From Amblyornis subalaris (taxonomy: Eukaryota > Chordata > Aves > Passeriformes > Ptilonorhynchidae), in contig JACAXG010000068.1 of assembly GCA_018881555.1 (NCBI GenBank), positions 1,392,198 through 1,456,197 on the forward strand: 64,000 nucleotides of DNA, read 5' to 3'. Each line of letters opens with the position of its first letter. Positions within the stretch are counted from its first letter, which is position 1. Under the pieces are notes generated by a model. That model worked only from the letters and a program-made list of their open reading frames with translations, was not told the DNA's origin and searched no databases. This document shows, one piece after another, positions 55,823 to 64,000 of this stretch. The translations under genes were made by a program, and so were the position numbers.

Positions 55823-57392
55823 GAGAAACCCTTACCTACCTCTTAACCTACCACCTTGCTGGCCTTGTGTTGTCTCTTACTTTTAAATGCCACCTGCTGT
55901 TGCAGGCAAATCCAGAGAAAAAGAAGGAACATGCAAAGGTGGTGAGCGTTGCTGATGGCATCAGTGAGGACTTCTCCCAGCCTGGTCCTGTCTGTCTGTG
56001 GACTTATAATTACATAACAAGCAATTCCTCCCAGGGCTCATTATTGTGAGTCTAAAGATCATATATCTTCATGGTAAAGGAGACAATTACTGTGTCTTAA
56101 TGGGACTATGCATCATTTAATCAGACCCCCTTGTTTTTTAACATCCAATAACTACATCCCATCTATCACTGCGGGTCAGAGGTGTCAAATACTTTTGTGA
56201 ACTGAGTGACAGGACTTTGCACGTTCCAGAAGAAAATGCTGACAAGTCAGCTAAGGGAAACAAGGACCTCTGNGGAAAGAAGGCTGTTCAGGTGTCATTT
56301 AATGGCACAGTTAAAGATGATGTAATTCTGGGAAGTGTATCCACCTGGTAAACAGGACAAGAAACCCTGGGAAGAAAGAACCTACTTAGTGCTTGGTCTC
56401 CTCCNATTTTCTTGTTTTCTTTTAACTAGTGCCTGTGAATCAGTGCAAGGCCAGTTGCTGGATTTCTTTTCTCCAGCTCCCTCCCTCGGGGCCCGCAGGC
56501 TTGGGAATTCCAGCTGGCTTGGTGAATTCTGCTGCCGTTTTGAAGTGGTGCAGCTCATGCAGTTAGAGAATGATTGAGCTGCTTATGAATTTCGGGAGGA
56601 TGGGACCTGGCTCTTGTTCCTCGATATTTTTGAGTTCATCTCTCGGGAAGGCTGTGGGGTTTGACAGCTGATGATGCTGTGTGGGCACACATNAGCGCTG
56701 CAGCCTGAGCAACCTCCGCTTACGCAAAGCTCTTTGTTCAGCCCTGCTGTTCCCCTTTGTGCTGGAAATGCTCTGAGTGNCCCATCTCTCGTGTTTTGGT
56801 AGCTGAAACGGCTTCAGATCTGGCTTTACAGAGCAAACAGAGTTTATNGGGTTGGTTTTTTTTCACATACATCCTTGTCAATCTCAGCTTCGTTCCTGGG
56901 TGTGTGGAATCACTGGGAAGCAGCTCCTGGCTGTGAATTCAGCTGTAGAGTGAAGAAGGGCTGCTTCACTCCTGTCCTCTGCAGTGCTGTAAAGAACAAC
57001 AAAATCAAGAGTATTACCACTTAAGCTGGAGTTTATCCATTTTTATGTTGAGGATCAATCCTTCCCGCTTTGAATTTGAAGCAAATATCATTACCTGCAT
57101 GAGCAGAAGTAGGGCTTCATGCTGTGCTGGGGATGTTATTGGAATATTGTGCTTTTGACTTCAGTACTGCTGGATTCATTGCTATTGCTGGAATTACCTT
57201 AACCTGAACATGTGTGAACCTTCATTCCCTTAGTACTGATTCAAAGGTCAGCCCTCGATAGCAGAGGGGAGAAAAAGAATCCTAAATAGGCAAATACNGC
57301 AATTTTGTGAGGTGGAATTTCAGGTTGGTTTTTTTTTTAGTGGAAAAGTGAGTTGGGGATGGTCATGGTGCCACGTGGTTTTGTTTATTNAA
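55823..57392 (+). other. Intron 1 sequence, nothing specific
   Basis: No supported exon or transposon. A splice-like acceptor and donor pair near 55,905-55,943 is discussed among the rejected items. Confidence 0.45.
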
Positions 57393-57410
57393 GATGATGA
57401 TGATGATGAT
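57393..57410 (+). repeat. (GAT)6 microsatellite
   Basis: Six uninterrupted GAT units. It is a short trinucleotide repeat in the intron and probably length-polymorphic. Confidence 0.9.
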
Positions 57411-59810
57411 TTGTAGGAGTGAAGAGCACATGTGGTTGTGACCACCCAGTAGAAGTAGGACATGGAGATGAAGCAGGGGAGGAAGAAGGGAATTAAAGCA
57501 ATGTGACTGCTATATAGATGGGCCTTTCTTCCTTTAGAAATATTTACTGGAATTGCAGCAGCGTTTGCTGGATAAGCAGCAGAGCACTTCTGTCAGCAAG
57601 ATGGGAAGCTGCTGAGCTTGATGGTTCGTTCCTCCAGAAAAGGGATTTGCTGTCGATGTGTACCCACTTANGTGCGGGCAGCCCAGGTCTTATTCTGCAT
57701 TTCCAGGTGGGAATTCAGTGCTCTGATGGAAAGAGTTGTTGCTGAAATTGTAAAGTGACGTGTTTCTACCACAGTCAGTCATTTCCCAGGGAAATATTTC
57801 ATGGTTTGGATGTTTCTGCAGGGGTGTGTGGGTGAGAGGTAGATTTAAAGAACCCCAAACAACTAAGCCAAGAAGCTGTAACTCCACCCTTCACTGCTTT
57901 GGGTTGGTATCAAGAATTTTTACTGATTTGTTNTTTCTCTTTTTTTAGTTCCCAAGAACAGAAAAGCACCAAGATAAATAATAATGAGCTATTTCTGGTG
58001 TTTTCCATGCGTGTCCACCTGTTTGCCAGAGGTGTGTCTGTCTGAATGTCTGTTCTAGCAGTGGGATGTGCTTTTTCCAGCCTTTAGCTTGGGTGTGCTT
58101 GTAAAGTGGCTGAGCAGAAGTGCTCGTTNCCTTCCTTCTCATTCTGGACTTGAGAGGCAATCAGCTTGTGATGGTGCCAAGTCATCTCTCCTAATGAGCA
58201 TCTTTAATAGAAACTCCCCTTTTTCTCTTTTAATTGTTTATTAAACCTGAAGGGATTGCTTTGTTGTGTGGTAAGTTTGGAATATTTGAAGAGCCAACTG
58301 TGTTAAGTGCTTTAGAGGCACAAATTACTGAGTTTTTTGGTTTGTTTTTTTTTTTTGTATCTTGGAGAACATTTTCTTTGCAGTTGTACAAGAGGGAAAC
58401 AGAAAGAGCAGCAGAAAGACGAACAGTGCTGCAGTTCAGCAGGAAGGGGGGCAGCTGGCAGGATCCTGGTGTGTTTGGGTAGGGACTGGTTATGGAGAAG
58501 GTGATGGGAAGGCAAGTGTGGTGGATTTATAGCAGTAGGAGGAGAGCAGGTATGAAGGGAAATAGGAGAGGTAAGGAGATTTTGCCAGAATGGAAACAGT
58601 GAGCAAACAGATATAAAATAAACTCCAAAGTGGGCTGCTGTTGGATGCTCTCAGCCTGGGAGCGTGGCTGACACTTCCTCTAAGCTCAATGTCCAGCAGA
58701 GTTACCGTGAGAGCTAAAGGCTGCAAATTTTGGTCCTTAGGCCAAAACCTGGGATACAGCACCTGATTCTTGTCTTTAATTTCACAGTGATTGAGCATCT
58801 CCATTCACAAACCAAACTGATAGGAATATTTTGAATTTACCAGCAGTCTNTTCTAGATTTGCTTAGGAAAGCTTATGTTTATCTGTTATATTTGCCAGTT
58901 GCTAGTATTTTAAGAGCCTTAAACATGCCAACAGCAGCTCTCCCTGTTGCTCCTCGAGCTCAGCTGGTGTTTCATAGCTCTGCTCATGTGTTCGCACGAC
59001 AGTTGCACACTGTTTATTTCAGTAATGAAAAAGAAGCAGCGTGCAAAAGGAAGAGCCTGATATATTTACGCTCTGAAGAACGCTGCTACCCCTCCCTGCC
59101 TGTACCAGAGTGGCTGCTCAGGGTGTTCGGGGTGCCTCAGTGCATTGCTGGGCCAGATGTGCCAGGCAGCCCAGATGTGCTGCAGAGCTTGGCACGGCAG
59201 CCAAACAAAAGTGAACACCTAGAAGCTGCTCGGTCCTTCAGCCCTCTCAAACCAATTGCTCATCTTTGGTCTTTCNCTTTGAAAAATTGGGTTTTGAGCC
59301 TCCCAGCTGAGGCAGACCTTTTACGTTGCATTGTTGGCCCTGACTGCACGAGGAGCATAATCGTGTGATAAATTTGACTTGGAGATGGTGGCCTCCAGCT
59401 CCCTGTGCCCCTGGGGGGTGGCTCCGGTTGCCAGCACTGACTCATTCCCTCTCGGGCACGTGGATCTCTGGAAGATGCTCTGAGGGCTCTGCTTGTGTCC
59501 TGCCTGGAGAGGCTGGTAAAGGGTCAGCCAGGGCTGGTTTGCTGCCAGAACTTCAGTTATTTCATGTTATTCCTGTGTACAAACACTTACTTTTAGTTGT
59601 TACCAGGTTGCCTGGTTGAACTGCACCCGCTATTTCACTTTGGGAGGTGGGAATTTATTAATTTATCTCAGTTAAATCCAGGCCCATTTGGAAGGTTTCC
59701 ACAAATACAATCTGAAAATCGATTTGTAGGAATAGAGCTTCTAAACCAAGCATTTCCCTGCAGTTCTGGGGATTCAAATATTCCGGCATGAATCGGGGAG
59801 AAGAAATCCA
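57411..59810 (+). other. Intron 1 sequence, nothing specific
   Basis: No supported exon. A strong-looking polypyrimidine acceptor (about 57,931-57,948) is followed by an in-frame stop when joined to exon 1. The 169-codon frame at 58859-59368 has one N codon and no family signature. Confidence 0.45.
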
Positions 59811-60250
59811 TGTGATCTAGTAAAAAATAATAGCCTCCAAAAAAATCTCACAGTGTCGTTTTTAAAGAGATCTTTTACTATGCAAATGTTGGTCAAAACA
59901 CTGCTCCGGCTTCCTGAATAAATTTGTTGTTGGCGATAGGGTTTCCNACGCAAACAGTAAATATTTTTATGATTAAAACATGGGAGCTGGTGTATGTACT
60001 AACAGCTATCAGCACGTGGTAGGAATGATCAGAGGAGTGGAAAGCTTGGAAATAAACACGGTGTCTCTGTTGGCACAGGGATAACCCCAGAGACTGCCAA
60101 GGCCAGAGCCTGCAAAAATAAGAAAGTATAATTAATTGTCCTTAAATGAACTTCCCAAGCAAAAATAAGCCCTTTAAAGTAAACACTCGACTTTGCATCT
60201 TTGTAATAAAAGCTTCTCCATGTGCCAAAGATTTTAATGTTCTATAATGT
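59811..60250. promoter_or_regulatory. Candidate intronic regulatory block K (octamer)
   Basis: Repeat-free AT-rich block with ATGCAAAT at 59880-59887, a homeodomain-like 'ataattaattgtcc' at about 60,128-60,141, and preserved CpGs ('cagtgtcgttttt', 'ctccggc', 'ttggcgatagg', 'cacgtgg'). The combination of POU, homeodomain and E-box (CACGTG) motifs resembles known developmental enhancers. There is no direct evidence of activity. Confidence 0.33.
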
Positions 60251-60539
60251 GTTTATTAATATTTCTGTGCGTNTTTAGTGTAAAAAAAATTAGCATACAN
60301 AGTATAACTGCACTGGATAGGTGTTTTACCCTTGCACTTCGATTTTCTAGTAATAATACAAAATTATTGCTGAAAATGGCTGGGAAGTAATATTTGGGAA
60401 TATTGCTTGGTGGTTTCTGAAGGTCACTTGGCAGTTGTCTATATTGAGTCACTCCTGGTTTTTGTTGTGGGGTTTTTGTTTGGGGTTTTTAAGAGGTTTT
60501 GCTTCCATGCTGATGAGCTGCTGCTGTGAACAGAATGCT
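60251..60539 (+). other. Intron 1 sequence, nothing specific
   Basis: No repeat or exon was recognised. A T/G-rich part lies at about 60,458-60,500. Confidence 0.4.
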
Positions 60540-60760
60540 AAATAAACATTTCAGTGAAAGAAATACTAAATTTCCTTGTGTCCCTTAGTGTAATTCCCAG
60601 TGGTTACTGACCTCGGGGTGATTTGGAGGTATTTAAAGCCTGAAACAACAGCAGCATTATCAATACATAAGCTGCAAACCTCTATAATCCTGCTTGCCAA
60701 GTGTAATTCATGCTAAAATTCCTGGAGAAAATACAGGAGAATGTTTGGGTTATCCAGTTT
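60540..60760. promoter_or_regulatory. Candidate intronic regulatory block L
   Basis: Repeat-free stretch with motifs such as 'tgccaagtgtaattc' (NKX2-like CAAGTG beside TAATT) and 'acctcggggtgatttgg'. The call is by texture only and is weaker than for blocks J and K. Confidence 0.22.
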
Positions 60761-61434
60761 GGGTTACCTAGAGCATTCTTCCTCATAATATAGNGGATGG
60801 CAGAAGGATCACTCATCAGGTTCAGACTTCAGATGCAATTCCCATTCAAGTTGAGGAGAAGATTTAGAAGTAATTCCTTTATGAGCTTTTCTTAGTGATG
60901 ATAACTTTTTTTTAAGAATTGAGAATTTCTAAAATAATGTCAAAGTTGAGAATCTCAGGCAGAAATTCAGCACCAACCTTGAGTAGGCTTGCAATGTAGA
61001 TCCAGAATCAAGGTGTAGACAGAGTGATTTTTGAGTGGATGAGAGAAATCTGGGAGTGATTAATGCTGAGATTTTGGAGAGGACTGACTGACAACCGATG
61101 GCCTATTTGCATAAAACTGAACATGAAAAGCAGCAAGTACACGAAGGGCAGAATGTGCCACCTGCTGTGCTTGTATTTTAAAAAAAGTCTGTGTCAAGGA
61201 TGTGTTTGCTGCCTGGAATATTCCTCCTGAACATCCTCTTATTTCCAGGAGTGACAAATTAACGTGTTGAGAGTACCCACAAGTGACAGCAATTTCTTCT
61301 CTTTTGGATGAAGATTTACAGGATCTAAATATATTTAATTTCTGGATCTGTAACTGAGAATGGAGCTGTGAAGAGGAGAGTACCTTAAAGGGAAGGAAGG
61401 GGAAGAAGGGAGAATTATTTAATGTACACTGAAA
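60761..61434 (+). other. Intron 1 sequence, nothing specific
   Basis: No supported exon, repeat or regulatory site. A lone half RE1-like motif TTCAGCACC lies at 60966-60974 without its partner half-site. Confidence 0.45.
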
Positions 61435-61600
61435 GGAATAGAATGAGATAAGAACAAGACAAGAATTACTTTGGGCGTTANGAAAATCTTACTGCAGATC
61501 CGTGAGGCTTTGGAATTGTGTCCCAGAGGAAATGATGGAAATTCTGTTGCCTGAGTCACTTGAATTTAGACAGGACAAATTAATTGACTGTCTTTTGGAG
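61435..61600 (+). mobile_element. Possible degenerate CR1-related 3' fragment (sense)
   Basis: The order 'gggcgttangaaaatcttactg', 'gatccgtgaggctttggaa', 'gtgtcccagaggaaatgatggaaattctg', 'cacttgaatttagacaggacaaa' loosely parallels the CR1 3' region (start-of-UTR block, 'gtgaggcactggaac', 'gcccagagaggtggtgg', 'tggaggtgttcaagaaaaggttggac'). Divergence is high and no tail is recognisable, so it may be an old CR1 subfamily or a false match. Confidence 0.4.
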
Positions 61601-61941
61601 GGGGGAAGTGTTGCACTCTNTAAGAAAACAAATTGAATAATAATCCACTGCAGGCTTTTTTCCTCTAAATTTCTAACTTTCTTATAATGCTGTTGGAGAG
61701 GGAAAAGAAGAGGAGGTATAGTGAGAAAAAAAAAAATGATGGTGCTGTATTTAGCATAAGTGTAAGTGATAGCACTAATGCTTCTGAGCTGTTTTTTAAT
61801 TAATCCGATTATCTGATGCATATCTATTAAGTATCAGCAGCATCATGGTGAAGGCAAGATTGTATCACGTGCCCCTCCAATCCCTATCACCCCCAAATCT
61901 GCATTCAGGCTTTAATCTAGGGGCAAATGGGGGGTTTGGGA

Positions 61942-62052
61942 TTAAAAAAACCCCAACCAGTTGAGCACAGCACAAACAACAAAACCACAAAAAAAATCTC
62001 AGCCAAAACCCCAAGCAAACAGAAAAGCAGCCCAAACAAAACAACAAACCCC
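61942..62052 (+). repeat. A/C-rich low-complexity tract
   Basis: About 110 bases composed mainly of A and C with recurring AAAC/AAACC units, very similar in character to the tract at 19,974-20,078. Not coding. Confidence 0.8.
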
Positions 62053-62499
62053 AATTATAAGTGCAATACATGATTTGTAGGTGCTAAAACAGCACATAAT
62101 GTACCAGTCAGAGAGAGGAGGAGTGTTAAGCATGTGATGTCTTATTTCTGGATCAGAATTCCTGGGTGCCCGTGGGTGAGCTGGTGGAGAGCTGTGCCAG
62201 GGGAACATGGGCTCTTACCCTGGGGGGGCTGANCTCAGGCACCCAGAAGGGCTTCAGGTGTCCCATCTGCAGCTGAGATCAGGGCTGCTCTGTGTGGGAT
62301 TGATGCAGCANCCTGAAAATCCCTGAGCTCCAGAGGGGGAATGTGGTGTTAACACGAGGCTCGTCCCTTAAGCTCCCTTAGAGCGCTGGAAGGACAGGGT
62401 TGAACACAGAGCTCTGGGGTTGGGGGGGTGAGTGGTTCTGAACGCTTGTGAAGGCCCAGAAATTCTATAGCTGGGAAGAAACCTGAGAGGAAATTAATA
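62053..62499 (+). other. Intron 1 sequence, nothing specific
   Basis: G-rich in places ('cctgggggggctg', 'ttggggggg'). No exon or transposon was recognised. Confidence 0.4.
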
Positions 62500-62780
62500 A
62501 TTCTCTCTGTGGAGCTCAGTTTGCATAGNGTGCAGTAAATAATGCATGGGCCCGCGGAGCTAACGGCGAGAATAAAACAAAATATTGAGTGGCTGCTCCC
62601 TCAGTCAAGGCCATCCATCCTTTGCATGAACAACAAGAAGTCCCGTGGCACGAGTGTGTGATCAGGTGGCTTTTCTCAAAGTCAAACCTGCAGGAGGATT
62701 GACAGAGGGTTTTGTGGACAACCTTCTATTAGTGCAGCTAAGACCCTGGAGAACTTGATTATTTATTGATGTTGATATTA
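62500..62780. promoter_or_regulatory. Candidate intronic regulatory block M
   Basis: Repeat-free block with retained CpGs ('gggcccgcggagctaacggcgag', 'gtcccgtggcacgag') beside AT cores ('gaaattaataattc', 'gcagtaaataatgcatggg'). CpGs preserved inside an AT-rich intron suggest constraint. This is inferred without alignment. Confidence 0.3.
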
Positions 62781-63011
62781 CTATTTTTTTAGTCTCCCTT
62801 TGGGGAGGGAAGCCCATCACCTGAGCTGGTCAGGAATTTTGGTGGGCTTCTCTCTTTGACTGCTTGAATGTGCTGTGGGGGCTTTGGCTGCTGCTTTGCA
62901 ATCCTGAGCTGCTCTGCAATACCCTCATTTTTTTTTTTTTAAATGACATCACCCCAGAACTGATGAAGTAGGGATATAAACAGAAGTTTGGGCATTTGGG
63001 CAGAATAAAGT
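62781..63011 (+). other. Intron 1 sequence with T run
   Basis: Contains a T run at about 62,929-62,940. Nothing else was recognised. Confidence 0.4.
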
Positions 63012-63045
63012 GCTTTTCCAGTCTAAACGATTCTATGGTTCTGCG
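63012..63045 (+). mobile_element. Possible CR1 tail remnant (sense)
   Basis: 'gcttttccagtctaaacgattctatggttctgcg' resembles the CR1 terminal block with two ATTCTRTG-like octamers. Only about 35 bases are recognisable, so confidence is limited. Confidence 0.45.
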
Positions 63046-64000
63046 TTGTGAAAGAAGCTCATGACAAGTCACACAAANGTAAGGGAAATGTGTTGGAATT
63101 AATAGATTTGCTCTTTTGCTGTCATGGATTGAGATTCCACTGGCACCTAATTCATGCAGGAAGGCAAAGCTGTCACTTCTCAGGCTCTGTCTGTGTCAGA
63201 ATGGTGACTTTAGTTAATTGTTCAGAACTGGATGGCGCTTGAAATTTTTCTTTTATGGGAACTCAGAACAAAACTGAGGCCTGGAAACTTAACCTGTAGT
63301 TTATTGGAAGTGCANGTCCATAGAGCTGTGCAGGCAGCTCCTCTGCGAGGTGATCATAGGGTGCTGCCAGGAATTCTGTTGTGGTTTAGCCTTGCAGGGA
63401 GGCAGCTGGACTGCAATTAATTGGGATCTCAGGTTTTGTTTTTTCAAAACTGTGTTTGCCACAAGGTGCACTCCNAATTGTTTGAATCAAAATCAGCATC
63501 GTGTACACAATTAAGGTCAGCCTGTGCTTTGCTCGCTTGGACTGGAACAGTAGAAGGCTGGGTGGGGAAACCAGTGCTGTTGCAATTAACTTGAATCATT
63601 TGAATGCCATTAAAGANAAAAGGAGGAGAGAAAATACTGTTGTTTATCAGTCAACTTCAGGGAATTCGTGTCTTGTGAAAACTAGCTTTAATCCTATTTC
63701 TTTTGCTATTGTTCTCAGCATGTATATTACTGTAGTCTTAAAGAGAACAAATTATAATGAGTTTCTGCAAAACTTTTTCCTTTTCCTTTATGCCCTCAGG
63801 CTTCCAATCCATTTTCCTTACTCCGCTGTCTCCTTTTGCAAGCCATTTAGTGGCCATTCATTCCTGCTGTGTTCCTGCAATGCCCATCCCTGTGGTTAAG
63901 TGATGTTCTAGGAATTTATCGTGGCACAGCAGCAGGTGTTTGTCAGGGTGCTCATAACACATGCTCAGTAAATCTGCAGATCAGTGCTTGTTGTGAGGCN
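63046..64000 (+). other. Intron 1 sequence to window end
   Basis: No second exon was found before the window ends. A 132-codon frame (63501-63899) includes an N codon and has no domain signature. Confidence 0.45.

Noticed and set aside
55906..55941. Possible 36-base microexon ('tgttgcag' acceptor, 'aaggtg|gtgagc' donor) that would keep phase 1 after exon 1
   Set aside because: Acceptor and donor pairs of this quality are frequent in introns. The 12 added residues (K/E-rich) have no recognised identity, and there is no supporting transcript.
57931..57948. Strong polypyrimidine acceptor in intron 1
   Set aside because: Joined to exon 1 it gives about nine codons and then a stop (TAA), so it is not a coding second exon.
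60966..60974. RE1/REST half-site TTCAGCACC
   Set aside because: The second half-site (GGACAG-like) is missing at any normal spacing.
1..64000. CRISPR arrays, operons, prophage, tRNA or rRNA genes
   Set aside because: No direct-repeat and spacer arrays, packed reading frames or RNA-gene signatures were seen. The DNA is clearly vertebrate nuclear sequence, and I found no evidence for an undescribed defence or mobile system here.

Overview
This window is vertebrate nuclear DNA, most likely from a bird. The main evidence is a set of at least nine clear 5'-truncated copies of the avian/sauropsid LINE CR1, in both orientations. Several keep the typical 3' end (a block reading close to 'cccttccaacccaaaccattct' followed by ATTCTRTG-type repeats) or the C-terminal end of the CR1 reverse-transcriptase ORF. 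There is no operon-like packing of genes. The DNA is mostly AT-rich and gene-poor. More than 150 isolated single-base Ns are scattered evenly through it, as in a draft assembly.

Layout. Positions 1 to about 49,550 hold no exon I can support. They contain CR1 fragments (about 3.2, 6.4-6.8, 7.2, 9.6, 10.2-10.5, 12.9, 20.3, 42.2-42.7, 44.0, 49.2 and 49.6 kb), one much older LINE remnant at about 38.5-38.75 kb, low-complexity tracts, and several AT-rich blocks free of recognisable repeats that look like candidate conserved non-coding elements. That last judgement is from composition and motif content only; no alignment was possible.

The one gene signal is at 49.8-51.4 kb: a large CpG island on the + strand, with GC boxes, no TATA box, and a first coding exon at 51,011-51,080. 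The exon encodes 23 residues that form a textbook signal peptide and then splices in phase 1 at a consensus donor. I read it as the 5' end of a secreted or type I membrane protein gene whose remaining exons lie beyond 64,000. I cannot name the gene. A weak 18-codon upstream ORF ends 13 bases before the start codon, and a very compact G-quadruplex motif sits about 160-180 bases upstream.

From 51,081 to the end is best read as intron 1 (at least 12.9 kb). It holds several candidate regulatory blocks, including a perfect palindromic RFX X-box (GTTGCCATGGCAAC) at 54,612-54,625, a CTCF-like site and two octamer (ATGCAAAT) sites. The window as a whole looks like the promoter, the upstream gene-poor flank and the first intron of one developmentally regulated gene.
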